Assembly: GCF_000247695.1 (NCBI RefSeq) | Contig: NW_004624781.1 | Coordinates: 14,207,824-14,271,823 of the forward strand | Source: Heterocephalus glaber | Taxonomy: Eukaryota > Chordata > Mammalia > Rodentia > Bathyergidae | Direction of reading: 5' to 3' | Length of the DNA: 64,000 bases | Part shown: positions 1 to 12,041 of the stretch, piece after piece | Numbering within the stretch: the first letter of the stretch is position 1 | How the letters are laid out: the number at the start of each line of letters is the position of its first letter | Notes under the pieces: model-generated | The model's database searches: none | Seen by the model: only the letters and a program-made list of their open reading frames with translations | Told to the model about the DNA's origin: nothing | Translations under genes and position numbers: made by a program

Positions 1-408
1 TCTAAGGCTATCTCATTTTCCTTATACTAGGAAGGTTCATTGACTAGATCAATAACAACACCTTAGCCCGAGTGATACAATCAGCAACACCACTCCATCA
101 AGTACATCTTCGAAAATGACATTTTGTGGTAGCTATTAATCTATCACCTTTAGCTGTGTGAATTAAATCAAGATCAAGGAATAACCCAACATATAGTGAG
201 TAAACTCTTCAATATAATAACTTTACCCTTTGGGATGGGGAGTTAGAAGGGGTTGGGGAGGGAGAGACAGATGGGAAGAAGGATAGGGGAAGGTTAGTGG
301 TGTGGCCAGAGGACACAGGTGAGAAGGAAAAAGAGAATAATAGGAAAATAAAGAAGAACTCTGAATGAGGACCAAAACAGGGACAAAAAGGGAAGATGAA
401 CAATGTGG

Positions 409-495
409 GAAAGCGAGAGAGTGAGTGTAAGAGAGAGAGAAAGGAAAGAGAAAAGAAAGAAGAAAAGAAAAGAAAAATAAGGAGAGAAAAATAAA
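409..495. repeat. Purine-rich (GA)-type tract
   Basis: Nearly all A and G with units such as GAGAGAGA and AAAGAAAAGA, inside a wider purine-rich zone (236-560). Similar polypurine sequence occurs in the L1 3' end at about 3365-3460, so this may be an old L1 3' UTR. Confidence 0.6.
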
Positions 496-1869
496 TATTT
501 GCAAAGAGTAGGAAAAAAATTAAAGATAAGAGGAGCAAAAGAAAAGAAAACAGAAAAAAACAAACTAATAATACTAATTTGGGGAATAAAAAAATAACAG
601 TGAAGATGGAGGACCTCTTTCAGGGTATGTCTCTGCTGTCACAATAGACAGCGTGGGTAGCAGTGTGCAGTTATAAGTCAGTGAGTCTCAGCAAGCTAGC
701 TGCAGACCCATGAGATTCAGGCAGATTTCTGGCTGCAAGTCCCAAGTTGAGCTCCCTGTCCTCCTGTAGGGTTGAACTCTGCAAAATTGTATTGCAGGTT
801 CCAGCTGTCCTTCCCCTGAAGATAGTCCCAGTCCTGATGAGAGGTGAAGATGACTGCAACTTCCCCAGTACAGTGGTCTGGTGGTCCGGTGTGCTCTGCG
901 TCTTTGTAGTGTGGAACCAGGTGGCTGTACAGAGAGGCCAGAGGAGCGGGGCGGGGGCGGGGGGGTGTCCCGTGGATTGCTCAGTGTGTTCTGGGCGACT
1001 CACGACCTTGGTATGGTGTCCGCAGACCTCTCTTTGGTTCTTCTTAATAAACTTTCTCTCTTTGTTGGATTGCTCCTTCATATTCTGTATTGTCTTTCCT
1101 TAACTCATTTAGCTATTCATTAACTCATTCAGCTATTCATTAATTACTTCTTTGAAGTAATTAATTATTCTATAGATCAGTCTTTTGAATTCTTTGCCTG
1201 ACATTTTATCTACATTGATATCTTTGCATTCATACTGGCAAACTGTGGAAATTTGGAGGAGTGATGTTGTCTTGTTTCTTTATGCTTCTTGTGTTTCTAT
1301 ATTGAGATTTGTGCGTCTGTAGGGATAAATCTCTTCCATTTTTGAATGTCTTCTTAGTGTTTGTGTGCCCTTCTGTACATCTCAAGTCAATACTGTCTCC
1401 ACCTAACTTTATGGCATGTGGGCTTGTGAGGTGCTCCCACACCCTGATCCAGAGGCCCCTCTGTCCATATACCCCCAAAACGCAGCACTTGTCCATGCCA
1501 AGGCATATCACTGATTATGTTGGCTGATGGGAAAAGCAAACAGGCCACCAAGTTCTGTGTTGGAAAGTAGGCTACAAGGGGAGAAGGTAAACAGTCTAGA
1601 CTTTTTGCCAGCACTTTCATACCCAATCCCCTTAGAAAACCACAGAACTGTTGTGGCTTCTCACCACAGAGGGTTAGAACACCACGTCCTTCACAGACTG
1701 AGCTTGCCACTAGTCTATGACTAGTTCACTCCCTCTCTACAACTGTTTCTTGTGGCCAACTCCCTTCCACCAGCCACTGTGATAGAGAAGACCCCAACAA
1801 CGTGGAATGTAGTTGTTCTGTGACTTTTAATTCCCACAGTAGCTCAGTCTTAAACAATAAACCTTTCCC

Positions 1870-3010
1870 AAAATCTTGGAGGTTTTCTTCATTCTTAATT
1901 TTTTATTTTAACTTTTAATTTATTTTGTCTAATTGTTATCTTTCAAAGTATCTGTCTTCAAATTCAGAAATTACTTCTTCTATTTGGTCTGGAATGTTAC
2001 TGAACCTTTCAACTGTATGTTTTTTTTACTTACTGAGTTTTTTCAGTTCTAAATTTCCAGTTTGTTCTGTTTCATGATCTCTGTCTTTGTGCTGAATTTC
2101 TCATTCATATCATGAATTGTTTTCCTAATTTCATTGAATAATCTGCCTGTATTTGCTTGTATCTCATTGAATTTCTTAGAGTCATTCTTTTAAAGTCTTT
2201 ATCAGGTATTCTGTCAATGTCTTTTTCTTCCAAGTCTGTTGGAAGAGAGTACTGTGTTCCTCTGAAAGGACCTCATTACCTTGCTTTTTCATCCTTCTTG
2301 TGTCCATACATTCATATTTGCATATCTGGTATGTCAGCTATCTCTGTCAATTTTCTAAGGTGGTTTCCTCCTGAAGATGTGTCTTAGGGCATTGGTTTGT
2401 TAGGCATCATAGTGTAGACTCTGCCTATAATGTCTTAAACTACAGTAGATGGCTTTGAGTTCAGTGCATGCAGCATGGTTAGAGAACCCACCCATCCCTG
2501 AGGGTCATACAGTGTTGGAACACTCTTGTGGCCAGGTAGGTGCCGTACACGTAACAGCAGGCATGGTGTGCCCACTGGGTGTCCACTGCAGCAGTGGGAG
2601 CAGTGACTCAAGGACGTGGAGCATGGTAGACGTTTCCTCAGGCACTGCTAGGGAGAGATGTGCTCTCAGTGGGGCCCTCTGGCAATGGCAGCTGCCATAC
2701 TATGGGCATGGAGTATGGGGATGTGACCCCAGGATCCACAGGTGCCAACACTGCTGGTGTGGCAGCTTTCAGCATGGTTGCAGGTGCCCAGGGGTGCAGA
2801 CCACAGGGAATGTGTCCCTAGGCCACACTTGGGTGGTGCTGCTGGTGGCTAAGGAGATGGGGAGGTGCCCGTGTATGGATGGCAGGGAGCACATCTGCCC
2901 TGTAGGAGGCAAGCACTGCTGGTAACGGGGCTGGGGAGAGATTTCCTCAGCTCCCTGGTAACACAGCCACAGGGGTAAGCAAAGGAGCAGCAAGCATGTG
3001 GACCACAGGG
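1870..3010 (-). mobile_element. Possible L1 5' segment, minus strand
   Basis: Read on the minus strand, 3010-2440 is G/C-rich, like an L1 5' UTR. 2400-1870 is A-rich with decayed coiled-coil-like coding (a run of QIEEVISEFEDRYFER near 1920-1990), as in L1 ORF1 N-termini. The family assignment is inferred and could be wrong. Confidence 0.35.
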
Positions 3011-3085
3011 GTGGCCCCAGCACCCAATTTCACACCACCTTCAGTAACTGCAGAGGTTGAGCTTTTGTTTTTAAAAATTGCTGAG

Positions 3086-3612
3086 TACAGTTTGTAATAG
3101 CTAAGGCTTGGAAACAGCCCAAGTGCCCATCAACTGGAAACTGGATAAAGAAGATGTGGTTTTTTTATAAAATGGAGTACTACTCAGCCATAAATAATGA
3201 GAAACTAGAGACATTTATAGCTAAATGGATGCATATTGAGGCCATACTCTTAAGTGAAACAAATAGGACACACATGTGTAAATACCAAATAGTTTCTCTG
3301 GTGTGAGAAACTGAAAGTGTAAATAAGAATTAAAATGATTAAAATGAATAATTGATAATTTAGAATAGGAAGAAAAGGTCGAAAGGGGTAGAGGTGCTGG
3401 GAGGGGAAGGGGAAAGGAAAGAAGGGAAAGGAAAAATTATGAGAAAAGAAAAAAAATGGAAATGAAATCTATGTAAATAGGGAAGGGTGGAGGGGGTGAA
3501 GGGCGCATAGGTACTGGGGAAAAAATAAGAACCAACATACATCATGTACAGGTACAAGCACCCAATGATAAATGTATACCTAAAATGTACCAATAAAAGA
3601 ATTTAAGGGGGA
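3086..3612 (+). mobile_element. L1 3' end (ORF2 terminus and 3' UTR)
   Basis: Contains the typical ORF2 end (GCCCAAGTGCCCATCAACTG, GGAGTACTACTCAGCCATAA) followed by a polypurine 3' UTR and a short A tail. It is 5'-truncated. Confidence 0.85.
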
Positions 3613-3767
3613 AAAAAAGTGCCAAGTGTTTTGCCTTTAATGTCACAGTGGTTCTTGAATATCTTCAAACCACTGTTTAAAAAAATAGCTATGTAATTTA
3701 TGATGTATATATGTAAAAATATTAAATAGTAAATGGAACATACACACCAGACTGAGAATATTGGTTT

Positions 3768-3820
3768 CCTAACCCTAACCCTAACCCTAACCCTAACCCT
3801 AACCCTAACCCTAACCCTAG
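3768..3820 (-). repeat. Interstitial telomeric sequence, (CCCTAA)n
   Basis: 53 bp: a partial CCTAA, seven perfect CCCTAA units and a final CCCTAG. On the minus strand it reads (TTAGGG)n. No flanking duplication or other subtelomeric repeat was seen. It is far too short for a chromosome end, and CGNL1 exons lie only 6 kb away. Confidence 0.97.
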
Positions 3821-4602
3821 CCATGCAGTGGAGGAGACAAAGCGAGTGGGTTATTTCCTGCAAACTCCTGTTGCAGAGAAGGAACCTGGTCTGGGAAGGT
3901 GTGCAAGAGTAAACCTGGAACCCATGCTCAGCAGAACCAGAGTCTGCACTATTCCGAAGCAGAGGGGGTGGCTGAAGATGGGTTTGATGGAGTCCTTCAT
4001 TTCCAAGCGGTGGGAGAACAGATAGGGACATGGAAGAGCCAGGAGTCCCAGAGGGAGCTAGGGTGCTGGTTTTGTAGGTCCCATGCCTAGCTCTGTAGGG
4101 AGCCCTATGCCTGTCTCCAAGGCACCTTGAATGCACACCCGGCAATAGGCAGGGACAGAAAAAGTAAGGTGGCATCAGCCAGAGACAGAGCTGAATGGGC
4201 TGGCATATCAGATGGTGTTTCCAAAGACAGGCAGGCATTCAGCAAAAGCCACCCATTTCATCTTAATGTCCAAGCACCTTCCTAGAAATCACGCCTGTCC
4301 TGGAAGGGCCAGAGGGACTCAGAGGCCATTGGAATACAGTGAGGTGGCTGGCAGTGTGCAGCAGTGAGAGAGGCTTGCAGAGACAAGAGAGAGATGTCTG
4401 CCTTCTCTTTGCACAGGTGGTAGGTTCCAAGTGCACATTGCCACAATCTTCCTGGTATGCTGTCTTCCTGTTTCTGAGGTGCCTTATCCTGCTTGTGGGA
4501 CATATCTGTTCTTGCTCTTCTCTTTTCTTCACTCTTTCCTTTTCTTCCCTTACTTTAATAAAAGTTGCCTTTACCTCTTCTTCAGTTGTCCCGGTCAATT
4601 CT

Positions 4603-4685
4603 TTTTTTTTGGTACCGGGGATCAAAGTTGGGATCTTTCATTTGCGGGGCAGGCGGTGGAACCACTGAGCTAAAACCCCGGCCCC
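4603..4685 (-). mobile_element. ID SINE (tRNA-derived)
   Basis: Minus-strand ID with an oligo-T run (the A tail), GGTACC and the conserved GAGCTAAAACCCCGGCC end. Imperfect duplications GGTCAATTCTT (4593-4603) and GGCCAATTCTT (4689-4699) flank it. Confidence 0.93.
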
Positions 4686-5569
4686 TCTGGCCAATTCTTT
4701 GGGCAGGATAAAAAGAAGCTGGAACCACAGACACTTCGCCATCCAGCAAACAATTCCCAGATGAACAGCCACATGTAGTCCTAAGTCTGTAAGCTCTCTG
4801 TCCCGAGGGATTTCTCCCTCCTGGACTCAGGTCAGCCCCCGACCCACATACAGGAGACAGAGTCCACTCCCCGTGCACCCACTTCCTCACTTAGCAGATT
4901 ATGCTGCTACCTCCAGGGAGGCAGCCCACCATGGCCAAGCCCAAGGCTTCCGGACTTAGGTCCAATACACCATGGTACCCTGGGAGAGAGGTCCGAGTCA
5001 TTCACCCAAGGCTGATTCCAGACTGTGGGGCATCTCTGAATGTGAGGCCAACATGACATAAACCATACAATGAATGAAGATTATTACTGCAGTTTCTCAC
5101 CAAGCAGCCTGGGGTTGGGCAAGCAAACGGCCCACGAAAACTGCCCAAACCCGGCCTCACTGACATTGTTCAAAGACACCACCCAGAGCAGCCTGGCCAC
5201 TCAGCCAGGCCCGGAGAGGTCATGTTAGCACTGCAGCAGGGAGCATCAGGGACTGCCCCATCACAGCTGCAAGTGGCTCCAGAAGCTCGTTAGAGGAGCA
5301 GCTGAAAGTCTGCCCCAACAGTTCACAAGGTTGGTAGCGTCAGAAGTTCTCACCAATTTCCACTCCTTACGATGCTGGCAGTGGGAACAGAGGCCAAAGC
5401 CAGCTATTATGTGACGGAGACACCTCTAGAATGTGTAGGTAAAGGCCTTAGGAGCCCTGGGGCAGGTGGTGAACCATGCAAGGTTGGTGGGGGCCACAGG
5501 CTTCAGTCTGGCTATGCTGTTCTGCCATGTGCTCTGGCAGGGTCCGTAACCCTCTGTACCTGGATTACT

Positions 5570-5660
5570 TCCCCTGCCTCTGCAGCAGGTGCTTGGGGTT
5601 GTCATAATGATCAAGTGAGTCACCACATGTAAGCGTTTAGACAAGACCTTGTTCACAGTG
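5570..5660 (+). repeat. MIR-like relic
   Basis: ATTACTTCCCCTGCCTCTGC, then TGTCATAATGATCAAGTGAG, resembles a decayed MIR core. Weak. Confidence 0.4.
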
Positions 5661-6556
5661 AGTATGTGCTCAACACCCCAGTCTCAGGGCCGTCCACAGT
5701 CCCAGGGAAAACTGTGTTTAGGCTTTGCTCAGCATTAGCACCTGGCTGTCACTGGCTACTTCCTCCTTATATGACCAGCAGCGGTGACCAGCTTCTCCAG
5801 GGCTCAGCCTCCATGCATGCCAGTGTGTCTGCCTTTCTTCTAGAATTGTGTTTGCAGAGAAAACCTCTGGGATCACATTCTTCACCTTTGGGGTTGCTGA
5901 CAGTCTGCATGGGAACCTGACCGCCCCCGCCCCTGCACACAGAGCTTTGTTGGGGTCTTTCTGAACTTCTCAGTCACCTGTCCAGTCTGAGTAAACCCAG
6001 CAGAGCATGCATGCCAAACTTTTCTTCTCTCATGGAGTCTTAGCCTGGGCCTGGGGTCTTGTGACCTTCAGCACTGTATTTAGCAGGTCTGATAACAGAA
6101 CCTAGGTGGGCTCACTGCTCTTCAAATCTTGACATTTCTGGATTTGCAGCTGTTCAGTCCCTGATAGGAACTTCCTGTCAGGTTATGTTCCTCTATATGA
6201 AAATTTAGAACAAAAAAACTTCCAATGACAGTCTTCCAGCAAAGATGGGCTCGTTGTTAATACCCACTAATATCTGTGAGGTCTGAGAAGAATGTGCAGA
6301 CTGTGGGGGAAGTGAGGTGCGGCCCTGGAGGAGGAGGGGCTTCTCCTGCTGATTCCGGGCCTCCTGAGCACATTCTCTGTTGGTCTGAGGGACAAGTGTC
6401 CCTCAATCTTACTCCCACCCAGGTGAAATTGGCAGGGGAGCCAAACGCAAAGTGGAAAATACAGCTTCAAAAGCAACTAATACCAGAAAGGGTGACTTTC
6501 CTTATAAATTATAAAATGATGGCTCAATATACCTGACCTCTAAAGAAATCAAACCA

Positions 6557-6638
6557 GGGCCGGGGATTTAGCTCAGTGTTTCCACAACCTGCCTTGCAAG
6601 CACAAGGTTCCGAGTTCAATTTCTGGTACCAAAAAAAA
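6557..6638 (+). mobile_element. ID SINE
   Basis: GGGCCGGGGATTTAGCTCAG start, GGTACC plus A tail end, flanked by AAAGAAATCAAA on both sides. Confidence 0.94.
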
Positions 6639-7429
6639 GAAATCAAAGAAAATGCATGCAAAAACTTTGAGCACTTACTCAAACTAGGGCACCTGGTTTG
6701 CATTTGGGATGTGCTGTCCACTTACAGTGAGGGGGACCACTGGCTGCAGGAGCTGGAAGAGGAGCCCCGTTATACTGAAGGGGTACAGGCAGAGCTCTGG
6801 GCAGGAATTGGCGGCCAACTGCAGCTGCCCAAGGGGCTTAACAGAAGTCACCCAAGTCCCCAAAATGCTGCAGGATGCAGTGGAGAAATTCCCCAATCTC
6901 CACCTGCAGCCTGACCAGAACAGTCCCCGAGGAAACCCAGACAGATTGGCGTCCCAAACACAGGGCAGGCGGAGGGTGGATCTCAGGACGAAAGGAATGG
7001 TCACCACGCACCCCTCCTGTTGGGAACATGCTTGGGTTTCCTGGAAAACCGAGCCTGTGGTGCCCGCTATGAGACTGAGCAAGACTGAAAGCTGTAGATG
7101 CAGGAGAACCCACAGGAGGCAGGTTAGAAAAAGGATGCTTAGGGTGCGTTTCACCCCAGTTATTAACACTGGACAATGCTCCCCAGTTTGCCATCTTCTG
7201 GAATGGGGAGTTCAGGTTTCTCAGAACTTCTCATCCATCCAGGCCCATCCCTTCTCTCAACATTCACTGCTGACCGCTCCCCACCCTCCTCTTTCAGAAA
7301 CTGGGCATGGGGCTGGAAACACCAAGTTCTTCCTGCAGTAACTCCTAGCCATTTGCCTCGGCAGTTTCTTGGAGGACACAGAACCAAGCTCTGGAGAAAA
7401 CGGAGTGCAAACAATGGGAAAGTCGAGAT

Positions 7430-9673
7430 TCCAGTTGGGTGACACAGTTTATTGAAAGGAAATCTTGCTGTATCCAGGTATTCACTTACATGGAGGTACC
7501 CACAACGAGAATGTCTTTTCCCCATGACAACAAAACCATCCGCTGAAGCAAAACCCAAGTACGCGAACAGGCATGGTGGAATGACACTCCGAAGCAGGCC
7601 CAGAAATTATAAAAGATATTTGATGATTGTCTCTTCAGCATTGCATTTGGCCATATATTTTTTACATTTTTTTTCTTTTTAACCTAGCTAATGAAAATAC
7701 TCTTGAGCAGGAGTTAGCTCTTCAAGCAATAAAGGAGAGAAAAGTAGGTATATATAACGTATGTATATATGATCAGAGATTGGCTGTGAGTTCAAGCTGG
7801 GAAGGACCCGGGACCCTGCTCATCTCATCTCATCTCATCCCAGCCAACACCTGTCAAGGCCAAGGCCATGGGGAGGAGATGAGCAGGGCCCCAGAACACC
7901 TCTCCAAACCCCAGTCAGTGCCCCTCCTGCCCCATCGTACTGCAGGCCTCTGGACGCTGCCAACTGCACTGTAGCCACTCTTTCTAGGGTAACAATGTAA
8001 CCATTTTCAATGGTGTCCTGTCTCTATTCAGGGGCCCTTTGCTTCCGACAGCCACCTTCACAGCTACCAGGAAGAACAGGCAAGAATGAGAGGCAGCTGC
8101 TTTTTCTTCAAGCAGACCGGATGCTCCCTCCCCTGGTTCTGGGCTCGCTAAGCTCTTCCCTGGGCTCTAGTTACCCCTGTGCGAGGCCCTTGTAGGGCTG
8201 GCTTCCTGGCTTCCTGGCAGGTGTTTGGATATGTGGAAGCAACAGGGAAATGAAATACATTCTAAGGGTCCCAAGGAGCCCTGTAATTGTCACATCCCCA
8301 AGAGGGCAGAGGGCTTGGGGCTGGGTTCTGCGGTCCTCAGCGCTGCGTCAGCTTGGTTATTGCTTGTCACCCCCTCCGCTGACTGAGCTCGAGGAGGACG
8401 GTTTTTACCCATGTATTCACTGCTGCCTTAGCACCAAGGCTGTGCCTGCCACACCACAGGTGCCCAACAGAATTATTACACGGATGAATGGCTAAGGGAG
8501 GGCTTCCTCCACACCCTAAGAGTGAGCAGGGGCCACAGCCACCCCTAGGGGTGGTGAGGGGACAGTGACCCAGGTGGTGGCAGAGGAAAGCTTTGCTCTC
8601 CAGCTCCAGATGCCCACCATTCTCTGCAGGCTGCTGACTCTGCATCTTGTTGACCAGCTCTGGGACCCTAAGTGGGACCCATGCCAACTGTCGTGGACTT
8701 CTGTGGCCCACAGGCCACAGTGTGAGGGGACACTGCAGAAGCCATCTTGGTTCATTGCTACCTCCCATGGTCCTCTCCCTGGCCACTTCCCTCCTGAGCT
8801 GCCCATCCAGCACTGGGATACCCAGCATCTTCTGAGGTTATGGCCTTCCCCCCAGGCCTGACCCATTCCGAGTCCCCTTGTGCCCAGAAGCTGAAAGGAG
8901 ACCTCCAGTTTGCAGACACATCCCACTCTTCCTTCCCGAATATCAATCCAGCTCCAGCCCAACCCAACCCTGATCTACACATCCCCCAGCTTTCAAGGAC
9001 TTTTCCGTCTACCTTCTCATGCCAGTCCCACACCCATACCTGCTGTTCACCTCCTCTCCCCTCTCCCTTTCCCCATGACCTTACTGAACACCTCCTTGAT
9101 CAGCAACAGTGGTTTACCTAGGCCACCTGAGCATCTGCTCCCAGTACAGGTCACTGTGATTCTTTTTTTCCAACTCTGATTTCCAAAGTGGCCTATAGTC
9201 TACCTTGCCTCTCACCTCTGCTTTTGAATAAAGCCCAGTAGCTTTGGGTTTTAGAAAAGAATACTTGTTATAGGTGTGTGAGCTTTACAAAGGCTGTGGA
9301 ATGTTCTGAAATGGAACAGCAGCAGTCCGTGTGAAGGTCTGCTTTACCATATGTACATCATTCCCTTTCCTGCACTTGGCTCTGAAGTAGTGAGTAGCAC
9401 TTTGGACCCTCTCTCTTGGCAGGAGGGGGCACAGCTGTGCAGAACAGGGCCTTCATCCTACCAAGGCACATTTCCCCAAATGAGCCAGTGGGTGGTGGCT
9501 CCGCTGCCTTGTTCTAAACCACAGTGGCTCCCGGTGGAAGACACTGGAGACACCAGGGAGGGCTGTGAGCTTGAGAACTATGTGTAGGGGCGGCCAGGGC
9601 CCCCCACACTCCACTCCCCCTGCTGCCTCCTGCTGGCCAGCTGCAGAGTCCTGGCAGGAACCAAGGAAGCGGG
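7430..9673 (-). other. CGNL1: CGNL1 3' UTR (predicted)
   Basis: About 2.2 kb between the TAA stop and the first good minus-strand AATAAA. I saw no SINE or L1 inside it, unlike the flank below 7430, which fits an exonic, conserved sequence. It contains a short (CTCAT)n run around 7820-7840. The exact cleavage site is inferred. Confidence 0.55.
7448..7453 (-). terminator. CGNL1: Polyadenylation signal AATAAA for CGNL1 (candidate)
   Basis: Plus-strand TTTATT reads AATAAA on the coding strand, followed at once by the GT-rich CTGTGTC. It is the first canonical hexamer I found downstream of the stop. Cleavage would fall near 7425-7435. Confidence 0.5.
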
Positions 9674-9809
9674 TTAGATCTGGCTGACCACAGCGCTGTC
9701 CCTGGGGAAGGTGAAGCTCAGCGGTGCTTCATAGAGGCTCCCGCCATCGGTGCTGAGGTCGTCGTCATCATCCATGTCATCCAGAACTTTACTCGGCAGC
9801 TTCTTAAGT
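9674..9809 (-). CDS. CGNL1: CGNL1 last coding exon and stop (C-terminal tail)
   Basis: Starts with A, completing AGA (Arg), after acceptor GTTGTCTCCGCAG. It encodes LKKLPSKVLDDMDDDDDLST, then a Gly/Ser/Pro tail ending SAVVSQI, and TAA at 9674-9676. It contributes 44 residues. The acidic Asp run and the GGSLYEAP motif identify CGNL1 rather than cingulin. The tail is outside the coiled coil and probably unstructured. Confidence 0.96.
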
Positions 9810-10731
9810 CTGCGGAGACAACATAAGCACCGTTCCTGGGCTGGGCTCCTCTCTGATGTGGGATGGAGTGGGTCTTGGATTCCTGGCCTCTACCCCACTA
9901 GGTGCACATAAGCGCATTCACTTAACTGAATCCTTCAGCTCAGCAAGCTGGGGTTGACAGCCTGGACCAAGATCAGTATTACTGATTTCCGTTTCTGCCC
10001 AAACTCCAATATGGCTTGGCAGGGTATTCATCTGATCTTAATTCAAAATTTGGATATCTTATTCTCCAAGGGTTAAGTGCAATAATTTCTAAATTTGGCA
10101 TGCATTAAATTCATGTTGTAGTAAAATGTTATCTATTCTGATGCCCCTTGAATGTCACCCCTAACGCTGGCCTTGGGGCCAGCTTCCCATGAATAGGTCT
10201 TGTGTGGTAACATCCTCCAAGGCCGGGGGACTCCTATCCATCTGTAAGAGCACCACTTGGGCAGCCAGCATGCTGCCCAGTGCACCACCAGCCTCCAAGA
10301 AAGGCTGACTCCAGGGCTGAGTGTGGGCCTGATCTTGGCCCTCAGCTCCACACCCCTGGCACTGGCGCTGGGGAGGGAAAGGGACCCATCCAGGCCCTGC
10401 AATTCCCATCCTTACTACTGGGCAGGGGTGCTTGGGAGATCACAGTCCTCAGGGGGACAAAAATTAGAACTTTCCTCCCTCAGATAAAAGGAGGGTCTTA
10501 GCGATCTATCTGCTCCGATTATGTCCACAAGGACAATCACTGCCCAGCTGATCTTGCTGTGAGGATGGTGCACACGAGACTCAAGACCAAGCCACTTTCA
10601 TCTCCAGGATGGGGCGGCCCAGAAAGCAGCAGGGAGGAACTGCCCTAAGACAATGGACTAAAAGCATCAAGCACGCCTCAAATGCTAAGGGTTAGCAGGT
10701 AATCGGCCACATGGGCACCAGCTTTGCTCAC
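9810..10731 (-). other. CGNL1: CGNL1 last intron (922 bp)
   Basis: Bounded by donor GTGAGC and acceptor GTCTCCGCAG. No gene or clear mobile element was seen inside. Confidence 0.9.
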
Positions 10732-10895
10732 CTTAAGTCCTTCTTCAAGGAGCTGAGCTGCCCCTGCAGCTGCTCATTCACATCCACCTGCTCCTCCAGC
10801 TCCCTTTGCAGCTTCTTCTTAGAACTTTCCAGCCGATCGATTTCCTCCTCGGCCTCTTCCACCTGCCGCTTCATTGCTTTCAAGCGCAAGCTCAG
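10732..10895 (-). CDS. CGNL1: CGNL1 coding exon (end of rod, 54 codons plus 2 nt)
   Basis: Starts LSLRLKAMKRQVEEAEEEID after acceptor CCTGCTGCAG and ends SSLKKDL plus AG of a split Arg codon before donor GTGAGC. It is 164 bp. The RQVEEAEEEIDRLESSKKK pattern resembles the myosin-II tail, the usual best match outside the family. This is the end of the long coiled coil. Confidence 0.95.
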
Positions 10896-11138
10896 CTGCA
10901 GCAGGAAAGAGGGCAGGCTGAGGGTGAACCAGGCCCAGCAGCAATGCCAGGGACTCAGCCACCTTCTCCCTGGTGAGCCAGTCTCATAGTTTCTGAAAGT
11001 CAAGTTCAGCACTCGAGGGCTGTGCAAATTCCCCATTCCAGGAGGAGAGGGGGTAAGCAGAGAGGAGGAAGTGGCCCAGCCTAACTCCACTGCCAGCCTC
11101 CCTGCCCCAGCCTGAGACGGGACACAGAGATGCCTCAC

Positions 11139-11247
11139 CTGGTCCTTCTGGTCTGTCAGGGACAGGTGCTCGTCATCCACCTGCATCACCAGCTCCTTCA
11201 CCTTCCGCTCCAGCCTGCGGTTGCTGAGCTGCAGACTGGCCCGGTCC
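11139..11247 (-). CDS. CGNL1: CGNL1 coding exon (rod, split Arg plus 36 codons)
   Basis: Starts with G, completing AGG (Arg), then DRASLQLSNRRLERKVKELV and ends LTDQKDQ before donor GTGAGG. The acceptor is CCCCTTACAG. It is 109 bp. The MQVDDEHLSLTDQKDQ segment is highly conserved between CGNL1 and cingulin. Confidence 0.95.
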
Positions 11248-11916
11248 CTGTAAGGGGTGGAGGCAGACCAAAGCACCTCTCATCATTCTCAGCCCTGCAG
11301 GAGGCTCTGACTGCAGAGCAGGGGGACACCAGCCTGGGTGCCTGTTCAACTTGAGCTTAGGGTCAAAGAAAAGGACTACGTGGGAGGAAAGGTCAAAACA
11401 GGCCTTGAGAAAGCAGTGATTTGTTAAGGCCACAAGGCCAGCAAGGAGCTAGGCTGGACCCGAACTGTCCTGCATTCGTTTGTTCTAAGGCAGAATTGAC
11501 AGCCAATGTTTGGGGTCTACCCCAGTCGACCCCAGCACACCTCCCTCAAAGGCCTACGGAACACACATCCTAGGCACATGTGAGACGCCCTTCCAGAAGC
11601 TGAAGGGTCATGAATAAGAACTAAGACTGGTCACATCCACCCTGGTGCTGGTCCTCAGGCTGTATCTGACAGCTCGCTGCAGAGAATCCTGGGTTTGGGA
11701 AGGAGTGGCCACTGGGTCCCTTATCCTCCCACCCACTGTGGGGGACCTGCCCCATTGCTGTCAGGTGGGCAGTGGCCTCTGCCCTGCGCAGCGTCAGCTC
11801 ATCTGAGAGGAGGAGGAAGGAGTGACAGTGAGCTCACACGTGCTCCTCTTCCCCCCAGGCTGCGAGGACGGGAAGGGCTCCCCACATGTGAGCACTCTGG
11901 GGGCGGCCGTGCGCAC
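11248..11916 (-). other. CGNL1: CGNL1 intron (669 bp) with a MIR-like relic
   Basis: Donor GTGCGC, acceptor CCTTACAG. A stretch near 11390-11470 resembles a MIR core (AGTGATTTGTTAAGGCCACAA). Otherwise unique sequence. Confidence 0.85.
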
Positions 11917-12041
11917 CTCTCCTCGCTCTCCAGTCGGTCCTCCAGCTCCACGATCCGGGCCTCCATCTGCACCACCAGCCCTTCCTTGCTGGACCTGTAG
12001 GAGCCTTCCAGGTGTCCAATCCGGCTTTTCAAGTCCTTGTT
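11917..12041 (-). CDS. CGNL1: CGNL1 coding exon (rod, 41 codons plus 2 nt)
   Basis: The exon begins NKDLKSRIGHLEGSYRSSKE after acceptor TCTGATTCCAG. It ends LESEE plus AG of a split Arg codon before donor GTGCGC. The SSKEGLVVQMEARIVELEDR stretch is a recognisable CGNL1/cingulin rod signature. It is 125 bp, entering in phase 0 and leaving with two bases of the next codon. Confidence 0.94.

Larger units (their letters stand above)
1..7429. other. Downstream flank of CGNL1, no gene recognised
   Basis: This segment lies past the predicted end of CGNL1. It holds a purine-rich tract, L1 fragments in both orientations, an interstitial telomeric tract, two IDs and a MIR-like piece. The stretches 600-1860, 3820-4600 and 4690-6550 contain open frames with no recognisable protein. 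Confidence 0.6.

Noticed and set aside
209..563. Overlapping minus-strand Phe/Ser/Leu-rich open frames
   Set aside because: They are translations of the complement of a purine-rich tract, low complexity and not a gene.
1100..1143. Two near-identical units (TTAACTCATT-AGCTATTCA) as a minisatellite
   Set aside because: Only two copies of about 21 bp; too short to call a repeat array.
3603..4238. A 211-codon minus-strand open frame with a (RV)n stretch
   Set aside because: The RV repeat is translation of the interstitial telomeric tract, and the rest has no recognisable protein.
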